Part shown: in pieces, positions 52,246 to 63,045 of the stretch
Layout of the letters: every line of letters begins with the position of its first letter
How positions within the stretch are numbered: the stretch's first letter is position 1
NCBI GenBank assembly: GCA_050084515.1
Contig: CM114271.1
Coordinates: 11,532,001-11,596,000 of the forward strand
Direction: 5' to 3'
DNA length: 64,000 nucleotides
DNA from: Blasia pusilla
Taxonomy: Eukaryota > Marchantiophyta > Marchantiopsida > Blasiales
Program-made: the position numbers and the translations under genes
Notes under the pieces: generated by a model
Told to the model about the DNA's origin: nothing
Seen by the model: the letters and a program-made list of their open reading frames with translations, nothing else
Database searches by the model: none

Positions 52246-53002
52246 AAGCACCAACCCCACTACTTTACTTTTCTAATCCCATATTTTATTTATTATATCT
52301 TTTCCTAAAGTTGGGCCCGCGCAAATGAGTCACCCTAAAGAGGTTTAAACATGGGAATTTCATTTTCCTAGGTTAATTTACTTAATACTAATAAAACTCT
52401 CTCTAATACTTAATAATAGAGGATTTTATATAGCGGATGATTTTACTATACGATATTCATCCCCTCCAAACTTGCACATCGGAGAATGTGTAGGTTTGGA
52501 GGATATGAGTATTGTATAGTGTGCCAAAAATATCGAGACTTCTTGCTATTTTACTCACACTTATTTTTGTTGTGCCTCTAGACACATTGAACCGAAATCA
52601 AGAAATCACTCACATCTACGGAAAATCTTGACCCTTTTTCCTGCAATGGGCAGCTTGAGAATTGTGCCATCTAGTTCGCGTAGTTTGTAAGTGGCATTGT
52701 TAAAAGCAAAGACTACAACGTATGGACCAAACCAACGACGTGCAAACTTCTTAATTGTACTATGTTGGTTGTCGAGGATGTTAAAACACCAACCCCACTA
52801 CTTTGCTTTTCTAATCCCATCTTTTATGTATTATCTCTTTTTCTAAAGTTGGGCCCGCGCAAATGAGTCACCCTAAAGAGGTTTAAACATGGGAATTTCA
52901 TTTTCCTAGGCTAATTTACTTAATACTAATAAAACTCTCTCTAACACTTAATGATAGAGGAGTTTACATAGCGGATGATTTTACTATACGACAACGTCCT
53001 CC
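52246..53002 (-). mobile_element. Deletion derivative of an LTR retrotransposon
   Basis: Two direct repeats of about 215 bp (52,246-52,460 and 52,788-53,002, sharing gggcccgcgcaaatgagtca) enclose about 330 bp. The inside, on the minus strand at 52,787-52,605, codes RRWFGPYVVVFAFNNATYKL then RELDGTILKLPIAGKRVK, the GPY/F end of a gypsy integrase. The repeats contain a TATA-like CTATATAAAATCC. Most of the internal region has been lost. The repeats are probably its LTRs or parts of them. Confidence 0.65.
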
Positions 53003-53418
53003 GTACCGTGCACCCTAACATCCTTGGAAACGAAGATTGTTCCAATTTGGAGAAGAAATCAGAGTGAGAGGAAATTTTCATTTACTTATATGTAAGATTC
53101 CATAACTTGGGGTCGGATTATTTCTGATTGATGAAGGGCCGCTAGATGACTGCCACATGTGAGTTTCATATAATTATCCATTTGCAGATAATTCCACTGG
53201 GAGGAGAATGAGAATGAGAATGAGAATGTTTAATTTATAGTGAATAGTGACCATTATTCTCCTAACATAAATCAACTGACAAGTTGTTGGTTGGTAGGTG
53301 AGATTATGTGACGCTCTGTGCACCAAGGAAAGTGCAATACAAATAAATTTCTCTGGGGATTGATCACGTTGAAGGTTTCTGGATTGCCTCAAGTTAGCCA
53401 TTCACAAGGTAAGTTCAA
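53003..53418. other. Intergenic
   Basis: AT-rich with no coding signal; a short GAGAAT repeat (gagaatgagaatgagaatgag) at about 53,203. Confidence 0.5.
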
Positions 53419-54200
53419 CCCGTCGGATTCCAACAAGTTGCAACCCATCGCAATCCGAATGGTTGCAATCTTTCCGAATCCGAATGGTTGTAAATCGTCG
53501 GACTTCGACTAGTTTCAACCTGTCAGATTCCGACGGGTTGCAAAGCGACAAAATCCGTTTGCTTGCAAATCTTCAGAATCTAACTATCTACCACCCAGCT
53601 AAGTGTGACTTCCACCCCGTCGAAGTCCGACGGGTTGCATGGGGTCTTGGGAAGTCCTGTCAATGACTAGAACTTTGCCACCTTTGTCCTTGCAACCCCT
53701 CAGAGATGTACAGGTTGCACGTCGTGCAAACCGTCAGAGTCCGTTGGATTGCACATGGTTCTAGGTCGGTACCCCCTGCCAGTGCAACCGGTATGGTTCC
53801 GTTAGGTTGCACGATGGGTGCTTCTTCCTTGCAACCCGCCGGAGTCGGGTTGCATAAGGACCTCGGATGGATTTCCAATGGCAAGTGAACTGTGCAACCC
53901 GTCGAAGCCCGACGGGTTGCTAGGGGACCTCAACTTGATTTCCCTTGTCGAGGGAAGCGTGCAACCTGTCGAAGACCCGGGTTGCACGGGGATCTCGTCT
54001 TGATGTCCCACGATGAGGGAAGCATGCAACGCGACGGAGACCAACAGGTTGCTCGAGAACCTCGCTTGATGTCCCACAACGAGGGAAGCTTGCAACCCAT
54101 CAAAGTCCGATAGGTTGCAGGTTCAACGAGTCCAATGGGTTGCACGTCCGATGAGTCTGACGGGTTGCACGTCCGGCGAGTCCGACAGGTTGCACGTTTC
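53419..54200. repeat. Palindrome array upstream of ParB-like locus 2
   Basis: More than a dozen degenerate copies of the GCAACCCGTCGGA-type palindrome. From 53,690 to about 54,120 they sit in a tandem array with a step of about 60-68 bp, and the spacers (cttgatgtcccac...gagggaagc) are direct repeats, not mirrored. Three 28-bp direct units with cgagtcc-gacgggttgcacgtc close the array at about 54,125-54,200. Confidence 0.85.
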
Positions 54201-54284
54201 CCATGTGCAAAGCACCGTAACGGCTGATGTCGCCATCGGTGCAATAGTTCCCATGAACCAATGGTAAGCTCAACGACTCAAAAA

Positions 54285-54294
54285 GTATATAAGT
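54285..54294 (+). promoter_or_regulatory. Likely TATA box of locus 2
   Basis: AGTATATAAGTC lies between the palindrome array and the first coding exon. It is the only TATA-like site in the interval. Confidence 0.4.
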
Positions 54295-54421
54295 CATAAT
54301 TTTTTCTCATTTCCCTTTTTCAATCTGCGATTTCACTTGGAGCTCTTCCTCCACCGACAAGTCCTCCCAATAGTTGAGGTCCCCGCATCCGCTGAACACA
54401 TCGGTTACTCAGAGCCCTTTG

Positions 54422-54546
54422 TTGGAAGGTAACGACGCTCCAAGACACGATGCTTTGAGAGTTGGGTTTAGGCAAGCCGCTCCGCTGGAAGGTAACGATA
54501 CTCCAAGAAACGACGCTATGAGAGTTGGGTTTAGGCACTCGATCGA
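54422..54546. repeat. Tandem pair of 62-63-bp units in the locus 2 leader
   Basis: tggaaggtaacgacgctccaag and tggaaggtaacgatactccaag start two near-identical units ending gagttgggtttaggca. Confidence 0.9.
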
Positions 54547-55332
54547 AGATCCAAGAGTTTAGCCAGTCGATCAGATTTCTGGAGTGCATAGGTGTAGATA
54601 ACATTGATGAGGAAGAAAACACAAGCAATGAAGGTTGGGAGCGTCACTCCCAAGTCCATTAGAACTCCTGCATTGCCATCGCTTGGCGGTGGAAATTAGG
54701 CAACAAGAAATAGAGGATAGGGAGAGGGAAGCAGAAATGCACAAGCATGAGGTTGTGGCAAAGCTTGCTCTGGAAGAGCTCCCAAGGTAGAACGCGGAGG
54801 CCGAGGCATCTAAGGCCTTGAAGAAAAGAGTTTCGGACGAGAAGCGAGAGAAGAAGCGTCTAGACGTCTCCATCAAGAGAGCAGAATTGGCAAAAGCAGG
54901 GAGGGAAAAAGCTATCGCCGTGGAAGAAAACCCCGCCCATCCAACGGACAATGTTGAGATGGAGGATATGTCCCTGATGAGATCTGGGGACACAATGAAC
55001 TTAAAATTGGTTAAGGAAACCGCAAAAGTTCAAGAGACGGACGAGGAGGTCATGAGGATAGCAAGTGTGGAGATGGTGGACATCTGTGAAGAAGCTGGAG
55101 AAGAGTCGTCATCATCATTGAGCCCGCTGGAAGAAATTGACCTCTATCGCATCAATGAATTTCCTGTGGACTTGCCACCTGCTGTTCGAGAGCAGCTGGC
55201 CGACATCAACACCAACCCAATTTTCGAGCGGGTAAGTAGACAAGGGCATATATGAAATTGCATTCTCAATTCCTTTGTAAATCCGCAAAATCTAAAAAAG
55301 TAGCTTATTGGCATTCCTCGCCATTGTGCCAG

Positions 55333-55796
55333 GTTGTTAAGCAGATGTCAGTGGTGGACGGTCACAAGTCCCCAAGAATTTCACTTTTTTGACTGCAAAA
55401 AATGGAGTACGTCCGCGAAATTCAGTCGGACGAGGACATCTCAAAGCTGAAGCAGTCGGTTGCGACAACATCCTATATCAACAACTTCCCTCCATTCTAT
55501 GTTTGGCCTTATGATGAACATGGAATGCAGGCTCTGGTGACGGAAGAAGACTTGGAGGCCTTAGACCCATTCTGGAGGATTAGAGACGAGGAATTCATAA
55601 GAGCTATTGAAGGAACCCAATACAGCTAGATGCGGAACCTCTACTTCTTCATCTGAGATGGGAACCACATGTATATGGCCTAGTCACAGTTTGTTGAGGA
55701 GCGCTCGAATTCATTGGAGGCGCATTTCTGCGTGAGGGCAATCGTCCTCCATCCATTTCCACATCACATGGCAACGATGCAGATACGTAAGTTCAA
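55333..55796 (+). pseudogene. ParB-like exon of locus 2
   Basis: Aligns along its length to the locus 1 exon at 8,788-8,390: IQSDEDISKLKQS, NNFPPFYVWPYDEHG, LVTEEDLEALDPFWRIRDEE, then DGNHMYMA and SLEAHFCV. Differences from locus 1 include three stops (TGG to TAG at about 55,628, TGG to TGA, TGG to TAG), the loss of R in DGNHR, and one deleted A after CVRA that shifts the frame. It ends at donor ATAC-GTAAGTTC, equivalent to the locus 1 donor. Confidence 0.8.
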
Positions 55797-56689
55797 ATTT
55801 CTCTCAATAATTTTTGCTTGCTTCAACCCGTCGGAGTCTGACGGGTTGCAAAAATGTTCAGATTGTAGATTGGCATGAATCATAGGAGTCGATAGTCACA
55901 ATCCTTTTTGACGTTGCATGGGAAATTTGGATATAGGGACTTTGACGGATTGAAATCAGGTCTTCCATAAGATTTCGCTTGGCAATCTTGCAACCCGTCG
56001 GTCTCCGACAAGTTGCGAAATGAGAAATTGGTAGCCAATTTTTTGGTTGAATCCGGGCTACTGTAATCCGTCGAAGTCCGACGGGTTGCGAAATGACTTT
56101 GCTTTTGAGTGAGGTTTCTGGATGACGCCTATGTTCAGCAACCTGTTCGAGTCCGACGGGTTGAACAATGGTCTTGTTTACAAATCATCGGAGGTCTAAA
56201 AGCAACCCGTCGGACTCCAACGGGTTGCCAAAGGTAAAGTAACCACCCAATTTTTTGGCACTTTTGGCCTAAAAGAAACCCGTCGGACTCCGATGGGTTG
56301 CATTTTCCCCAAAATTTCTTGCTACTTGGTGATTATTTCACCTTTTGCAACTCGTCGAACACTGACATGTTGCTTTTAGGCCTATGATGACAAGACCATT
56401 ATGCAATTCGTCAGACTCTGACGGGTTTCTGAACACATGTTTTATCCAAAAACCTCACTCAGAATCGAAGCCATTTGGCAACCCGTCAAAGTCTGACGGC
56501 TTGCAACCAAAATTCTTTTGGGTCAAAATTTGGATTGGACTATACTTCTAGGGTATGCTTGCAACCCGTCGGACTCTGACGGATTGCATCACTTCATGCC
56601 AATGGACATCAATGTGCTACCCGTCAGACCACGATGGGTTGCACACTGTTGCTATTTGCGGATAGTATAACCTGTACATAGAAACCCTC
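55797..56689 (+). repeat. Intron of locus 2: inverted repeat of palindromes
   Basis: Palindromes lie at about 55826, 55990, 56063, 56138, 56201, 56275, 56346, 56403, 56477, 56560 and 56614. Their centres are symmetric about the copy at 56,275-56,301. Spacers pair too: gttcag at 56,133-56,138 with ctgaac at 56,429, and tgaggtttctggat with atccaaaaacctca. The plan is the same as the locus 1 intron but the spacer sequences differ, so the structure is kept while sequence is not. Confidence 0.85.
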
Positions 56690-57641
56690 AAGCATTTGAC
56701 TTCATTCTTGGGAGTCACCAAACCAGTGATTCAAGAGTTAAGGAAGATTGGGAGCTTGCCCAACCATGCGCCGGTACAGGAGTTCATGGAGGTCCTTAGG
56801 AAAATGCGAAGCATTGCTGTCGAGACTCAAATATAGAGGAAAATCAATGAGTCAATGGAAATATAGAATCGTACGTAGGAGAAGGAGATCAAAGAGCTTA
56901 GGAAGGCTCTTTGCCGGGCTGAAGGAGAAGTGGTAGAAGCCCGGTGTGAATTGCGCAATGCCCGGCAATGGGAGAGCTTGGAAATCGACATCAAGCATGG
57001 AGCATATCACCTCTTTGCGTAATTACAACAGTCTAAGCTCCACATAGAGAAGTTGCAAGAGCGGATCGATCTTCTCCAGGCTTGTCTTTAGAGATGTGGG
57101 AGACTGCGAAGAAAGGGAAGTTGATTATATATTAGCAACAGACGAACACTAATTTGGTATCCCAATGGAGCTAAGCTGCACCAAAGATAGCAGTGTTGGA
57201 GGCCGATTAGAAACTTAGGGTAGAGGTACGCGAAGAACCAGAAGAGGCCCAAGATCTAATCAACAAGGTAATCTAGAATTTTGAAGCCCAAATCACAAAG
57301 GATCTGGAGTATATCGACCAGCACTAGAAGAGGCAGTTTGAGCAGCATATTGCTGCATTACTTGAGGTGGCAGAACCACCCATAGCACCTTTTGCACCTT
57401 TGGAGGTTAGAGTGCAGAACAAAGTATTAGGTTCTTAGAAGATAGTGGCACGGTGGAGAGAGAGGATGAAGAACACAATCCCAAATCTTGTCAACCGACC
57501 CTCGACAATTCACGGCTGACCTCCTCTTGATGTAGAAATTATAGAATTACCAGATGATAGGAGTCCTTAGGAACATCATGGCAGTAGAGTAGAACCAAGA
57601 AGAGTGTTCGCCGGGATGGCTCACATTTGAGTGAGAGGGTA

Positions 57642-58980
57642 TGTAGTGCCCACGTTTTTGAAATTTTGATGGAAAGAGCATTTTTTGTACAGAAGTTTTC
57701 CTTGAGCGACGACTATAGACTCAATATCGAAAGTAAAGAGTCTTACTTTACTGAAATTGTGTGAAAAACTTGACTAACAGAACTCCGATGAGAGTACACA
57801 AAATGTTAGAAGATTAAGGAGTGTCTTGGAAGAGTGAGAATTATGTAAAAATAGGAAAAGAAGGTAGAAGAGGAAGCATGGGTGCTTCGCAAGGAAGACC
57901 GCAGTAAGAATAGTATAAAAGACTGTCAATGAAGACTGGAAAAAAGCTTCTTTGTAAAGAAGACTGAAGGTAGTCTTTGTGCAAAGGCTGGGTACAAAAA
58001 AGAAAGAGCGAAGACCCAAGGGCAAAGACTAAGAACTCTAAGAAGGAAGAGGAAGAAGTAGAAGAAGTCAAAGAGTCTTCACAAAGCGGAAAGGTGTATT
58101 AAGAATAGGAATAGAAAGATAGAGAATGCTTTGAAGAAAATTGATTGAAAGAAAGTAAAAAGGAGGACTCTTTGCAGCGACAGAAGGATAAGAGTTTTCG
58201 CAAAGATAAGACTACAAAGATTGCAAAGAGCGCGAAGGTTGTGAAGACCGAAATGTCGCGGCGGTTTTGGAAGCCGAAAATGGAGCGGCACAGCAGTTTA
58301 AAAAGAAGCGGAACAGAATTGCCAGGGCAACTAACTACCTTGGGAAGATGGAGGGTTGGGAATTTGAATGGAGAAGGTTAGGATTAGCAGTTAGAATTCT
58401 AGATTAGAATAGGACGATCAATCATAAATTGTAAGAGACTATTTAAAGAATAAATTAAAAGAAGAAGCGATCATTCCCTTGTGTCTTGAATTCCCAAGTA
58501 CTATTGGTTAGCATCAGTTCCTTGTATCTTGAGTTTACCAGTAGTCTTGGTGGATTGTGCAAGGAATTCTATGGGGATGATCCAGTGAAGAGTCTTACAT
58601 TTGTGAAGCTTGTAATACTTTCTAGTTCTTTCCACTCTTTGATGCAGAAGAAGAGTCTTCTCTCATGCTTTCTCATGTGCGGAGTTGAATGTAGATCTTA
58701 TTGGGTTGTAGTGTAGATGAGAGTTGAGTCTTGTATTTTCCGAATTCTATAAGATAATCAAGAAAAGCGTAGGAAAGTTTTTAGATAGTGAGTAACCTGC
58801 CATGACAGATTGAGTTCTGAAAGTAGGTTGAGCCGCCATTCTTGAGGTCTCTTTGAGGTCTTCGTTGGTTGTTTGTTATTCAAGATTCAAAAGAGTCTTT
58901 GTCTGCACTTGAGAAGAGTCTTTTCCAAAGGGGGAAGAAAATCCTTTTATTCTTTTGTACTTGTAAGGACAGTGTCGTTG
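57642..58980 (+). repeat. Probable 5' LTR of the 57-63-kb gypsy element
   Basis: Noncoding, purine-biased, with a TATA-like ACTATTTAAAG at about 58,438. The hexamer AGTCTT or its complement AAGACT recurs about twenty times across it. No second LTR is available to define its end. Confidence 0.45.
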
Positions 58981-59042
58981 TAGTTAGCAAAAGCAAATAG
59001 AGAGGCATTAGTGGAGGATCTTCTAGAGTCTTTCCAAGACTC

Positions 59043-60482
59043 TTAAAGAAGTGTGCCATTCAGTGGTATGAGGGGATAGAAGCGAAACACCTGGAAACTT
59101 GGAAAGCCCTACTTAAGGTGTTCCTTCATGAGTTTCGAGACTTGGAATTTGATGATCACTTACTTACAAAGCTTCGTGATCTCAGTAGGAGGAAGAAAGA
59201 GACTCTGAGAGAGTACACTCAAAGATTTTGCAGCTTGGTCGGCAACCTGAAGCACACCACTATGTCATAGTTAATGGATTGGTATGTGTCTGGTTTATCG
59301 AAGGAAATGGATCGTTACTGTCGTAGAGGGCAACGTGACTCATTAGTAGCCGTCATCGCCTCTGCCAAAGCTTACAAGGCCTTGGAGCAGTCTAGGAGAA
59401 CGCGGAAGAAGAGACATCACAGGAAGCGGACAAGCTCTTCATCAGAGGAGTCTTTGTCTTCTTCCAACTCTTCGGATACCTCATCCGACAGCACTAGCAG
59501 CAAAGACTCAGAGTTTGAGGAAGACTCCAAGGGCAAGAAGAAGAAGAAAGAAAGACGCACAAAAAGGTCTTCGTCCTCAGGAAAAGGGTGTAAGGACCAT
59601 AGCGCAAAGACAGAGAGCCGCAAGTCTGTGAGTCCCACCCGTAAGACTAAGAAGGATGGGGAGAAGTCCGCCATTAGTGAGTTGGCAAAGCAAATGGCCG
59701 AACTAAAGGTACACTTGGCGGCCCAAAAAGATCCTGGAAGAAGGCCTGATCTTATGCGGCCTTACATATGGTGGAGCGCTTGTGGGACTCATGGGCATAT
59801 GGTACCAGAGTGCCTGCTTCAATGGGATTTACGTTGGATACTAGAAGAACCCTCAAGGGAGGAGGGATGGTATGAGCCATATCAGTGGGAAGGATGCTAC
59901 GTGGTTCAGATAGTTCCCGGGGCTAATACTCTTCACAATTGGATTCCCAAATACGTACCGCCTGATTTTGGAGAGCAGAGGCCTCTACGACAAATCATGG
60001 GATCCGCAACATTCACCTCATCAATCAAGAGGAATTTCTATTATAATTGTGGGGCAATCGATCACTGGGCAAAACATTGTCCAAATCCAAAGAGACGAGT
60101 AGGCTTGAATCTCTTGTGTGGTAATGGCAAGAAGGGAGGACACACTGCGGTGGAGTGCAAGGAGCCTCAAGTTCCTAGGATCTTGGTCAAATATGTAACC
60201 ACCCCACAGGCACCAACCGAAGCCAAGAATGATGTTAATGTGCAACTAGTATGTGTAGAAGATATCACTTCACCAAGACAGCCAAGGAAGGTTACCATTA
60301 AGGAAGAAGAACCTGCAAGGAAGATCAAGGAAGAGCCCTCAGACTGGCCCTCAGACATCCTCAACGAGGTCTTTGCAATGGAAACTAGGTCAAAGACTAA
60401 AAAGACCGCAAATGCAAAGACCCCACAGTCGTCATCTTTACGAAGTATCCCGGCTACGAAGAAAGCAGTCGAGACGTTTTGA
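59043..60482 (+). pseudogene. gag of the 57-63-kb gypsy element
   Basis: Retrotrans_gag-like stretch: LKKCAIQWYEGIEAKHLETW, FLHEFRDLEFDDHLLTKLRD, TLREYTQRFCSLVGNL. After a TAG at 59,268, where Gln would fit, a frame of 402 codons follows: MDWYVSGLSKEMDRYCRRGQ, a Ser/Glu/Lys-rich linker, and two zinc knuckles, YYNCGAIDHWAKHC and LLCGNGKKGGHTAVEC. Each knuckle has lost one Cys (Tyr and Gly instead). Expected to package element RNA; the copy is inactive. Confidence 0.8.
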
Positions 60483-60646
60483 GCAGAGAAGGCTATTCTG
60501 AAAGGTGATGTGGATCGGATGTTTGATCGTAATCATCGGAAGTACTTCCACCAAGAGGTGGAGGAGTAGATCTGCAACAAGTCCATGAAGAACGAGCAAG
60601 TGGAGTCTTCGCGCAAGGATCCTCACACAAGCAAAAAGAACCAAAG

Positions 60647-61003
60647 GTGGAGACCTCGATGGCTTCCCCTTTGGTGATGGAAGCCAATGACTTGTTGAAG
60701 GATTTGGAGGCCAGTCTAGCAAATATCTCCCTATTGCAGCTACTTATGGATAATCCCATTCATGGGAAGATTCTACAACAATGGAAGGCTGGGCGTAAGA
60801 AGAACGTAGGAACAAAGAAGCTCCCCGTGGTGAATCTGTTCCGCATAAAAGTTGAAGACCTTGGTGCGCCAGAAGTGGAAGTCAAAATTGAAGGGCATAC
60901 CATCAAGAAGGTCCCTATAGATTCTGGAAGTGGGATCAATATCATGATAGAGCAAATCGCTCATGCTTTGGGGTACACTAAGTATGAACCCACTGATAAG
61001 TAA
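60647..61003 (+). pseudogene. Aspartic protease of the 57-63-kb gypsy element
   Basis: The frame contains EVEVKIEGHTIKKVPIDSGS and INIMIEQIAHALGY. D-S-G-S is the catalytic loop (D-[TS]-G-[AS]) and the preceding strand-turn-strand fits retropepsins. It ends at TAA 61,001. The next frame (61,064 on) has GYPLLIGRPWLYGAQ, the conserved end of the domain before RT. Confidence 0.78.
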
Positions 61004-61564
61004 TTACGCTTTGCAGACCAGTCTTGTAAGCAACCTTTGGGGTAGCTTACCAAGATCCCCACAATGATAAGAGGAGTGCTATTTCTATTGGACTATCTTG
61101 TCCTTCAGCCTTTGACGATCACAGGTTACCCCCTACTCATCGGAAGACCGTGGCTCTATGGGGCTCAGGTTAACACGGATTGGGAGAGACAAAGATTCAC
61201 TTTCCAAGCACTGTACAGTACTCCAAAGAGGTTGGTGAAGTTGTCTTGGAAGTCTCTGCCTTCTCAAGGAGAGACACCTGCTGTGGATGAGGAGTATACC
61301 TCGGATCAAGACTTGGCAGCTGACAAGGAGTCCTCATCCTATGTGTGCTATCTGGAATATTATGAGAATAGATGAAGAGTACCTAGAGCTAAAAGAGAGT
61401 AAGTCATTTCCAAGAGAAGAGCGGGCTAGGCTCACTGCCTACCAATTCATAGAGAAGATGGTGCAGGAGAAAGACTACCAAGAAGTCCTTATCACTGACA
61501 CTAAGGCTTTGCATCTATCCACAGATTTGTCTGCGTCTGAACTTTCACAATATAAAACTTTGCT

Positions 61565-62940
61565 TTGAAGTACCTTGACGTGTTTTCCTACACCATGGAT
61601 GAGATGAAAGGAGTGTCAGCCAAGTATGGAGAGCATAGAATTGATTTACAGCCTGGAGCATCCCCTATAAGGATGAGTCAATATAGGTTGAATCCCAAGT
61701 ATTCGTTAGTGGTTAAGGATGAGATTGACAAGTGGTTGGAAGCAGAAGTCATATGTCTTGTGCTCAATAGTGAATGGGTGTCTCCCATAGTTATTATTCC
61801 AAAGAAATAGTAGGGGAAGATCAGGGTGTGTGAAGACTACAAGAAACTTAATGTAGCCACCCTGAAGGACCATCACCCACTACCCTTTACCGATACTATA
61901 TTAGATAAAGTGGCCGGTCATGAACATTATACGCTCTTGGATGGATGTTCAAGTTACAATCAAGTCTCTATTAGAGAAAAGGACCGGGCCCTGACTACCT
62001 TTCCTACGGATTGGGGCACTTTTGCCTATTGGATGATGCCTTTTGGACTATGCAACGCCCCAGCCACTTTCCAAAGAATGATGATTTCTATCTTTCAGGA
62101 ATACTTGCAAAGATTCATAGAGATCTTCCTGGATGAATTTTATGTCTTCAGTGTGCCATCCGAGCATTTGCAGAAGTTGGAGCTAAGCTTGGCTTAGTGC
62201 AGAGAAGTGCAGATGTCTTTGCACCTGGAGAAGTCTTACATTGTAATGAAGGAGGGTATCCTATTGGGGCATTGAGTGTCTTCACGTGGTATCGAAGTAG
62301 ATAAGGCTAAGGTGGAGATAATTTCAGAGTTGGAAGCACCCACGAGTCTTTGTGAGCTAAGAGGATTCTTGCCGCATGTGGGGTACTATCGCCAGTTCAT
62401 TAAAGATTACGCACTAAAGGCAAAGCCTTTAACTATCCTACTGCAGAAGACCAAGGAGTGGGAGTGGTCTCCAACTTGTCAAGCTGCATTCCAGGAGTTG
62501 AAGCAGGCGCTAATAACAACTCCAGTGCTTCGCCCTCCTGATTGGTCGAAGACGTTCCTGGTGTATGTCGACACCTCTTCGTTTGCAATTGGAGTAGTAC
62601 TAAGTCAGTTGGATGAGAAAAAAAAAGGATTACCCCGTCTACTATGCACGTCGGTAACTCTCAATTGCGAAGCAAAAGTACACGACTACGGAGAGAAAAG
62701 CCTTAGGAATGGTCTTTGCCTATAAGAAGTTTCGACATTACTTGCTGGGGTATCCGTTTGTCTTTCATGTCGACCATTTTGTGCTTCGTGCCTTAGTGAT
62801 CAAAGCGGAGTTGTCTGGGAGGATTGCTAGGTGAATGTTGTTGTTCCAAGAGTTCACCTTTGATGTAGTAACAAGAGCGGGGAAGATCCATACCAACACG
62901 GACTTCCTGTCGCGCTTGAGGGTGCCCATGACCAATCTCA
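61565..62940 (+). pseudogene. Reverse transcriptase and RNase H of the 57-63-kb gypsy element
   Basis: RT: HRIDLQPGASPIRMSQYRLN, EWVSPIVIIPKK, a TAG, IRVCEDYKKLN, YTLLDGCSSYNQV (catalytic Asp), MMPFGLCNAPATFQRMM, then IEIFLDEFYVFS where Y-x-D-D has become L-D-E. GIEVDKAKVEIISELEAPTS and LRGFLPHVGYYRQFIKDY follow. RNase H begins FLVYVDTSSFAIGVVLSQL and then shifts frame at an A9 run (62,618-62,626); beyond it the residues fit EKKALGMVFAYKKFRHYL. TDFLSRL near 62,900 is the last Asp motif. With L-D-E in place of Y-x-D-D it cannot polymerise. Confidence 0.88.
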
Positions 62941-63045
62941 AAAAGGCCCTGGAAGACAACTTTCCGGATGAAGATCTGTTCTTGGTGAGCAAAGAGATCT
63001 TGCAGGGGGAGGTGGTTGCAGCGACAAATTGGAGGGCGTGACGCA

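Larger units (their letters stand above)
54685..57641 (+). pseudogene. ParB-like gene, locus 2 (decayed)
   Basis: Exon 1 (about 54,685-55,231) codes a charged coiled coil (EIRQQEIEDREREAEMHKHE, EKREKKRLDVSIKRAELAKA) and ends LADINTNPIFER at donor GTAAGT. A 101-bp intron (55,232-55,332, GTAAGT...CCAG) follows. Exon 2 (55,333-55,796) is the ParB-like exon. Then comes an inverted-repeat intron and a coiled-coil exon from about 56,690 (LRKIGSLPNHAPVQEFMEVL). That last part does not resemble the methyltransferase exons of locus 1 and may belong to another unit, perhaps the gag of the gypsy element that follows. In the coiled coils, in-frame TAG sits where Gln would fit. The gene shows what the missing 5' end of locus 1 looked like. 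Confidence 0.6.
57642..63045 (+). mobile_element. Ty3/gypsy element, second type, 3' truncated
   Basis: A TGTAGTGCCCACG start at 57,642 opens a probable 5' LTR of about 1.3 kb (TATTTAAAG at about 58,445). Gag (59.04-60.48), protease (60.83-61.0), RT (61.56-62.2) and RNase H (62.3-62.93) follow. No integrase is present; recognisable sequence ends near 63,045. The LTR right end is not fixed. The whole is broken by scattered stops and one A-run frameshift. Confidence 0.72.

Noticed and set aside
56690-57641. Methyltransferase exons in locus 2
   Set aside because: The exon after the inverted-repeat intron codes a coiled coil and shares nothing visible with the locus 1 exons.
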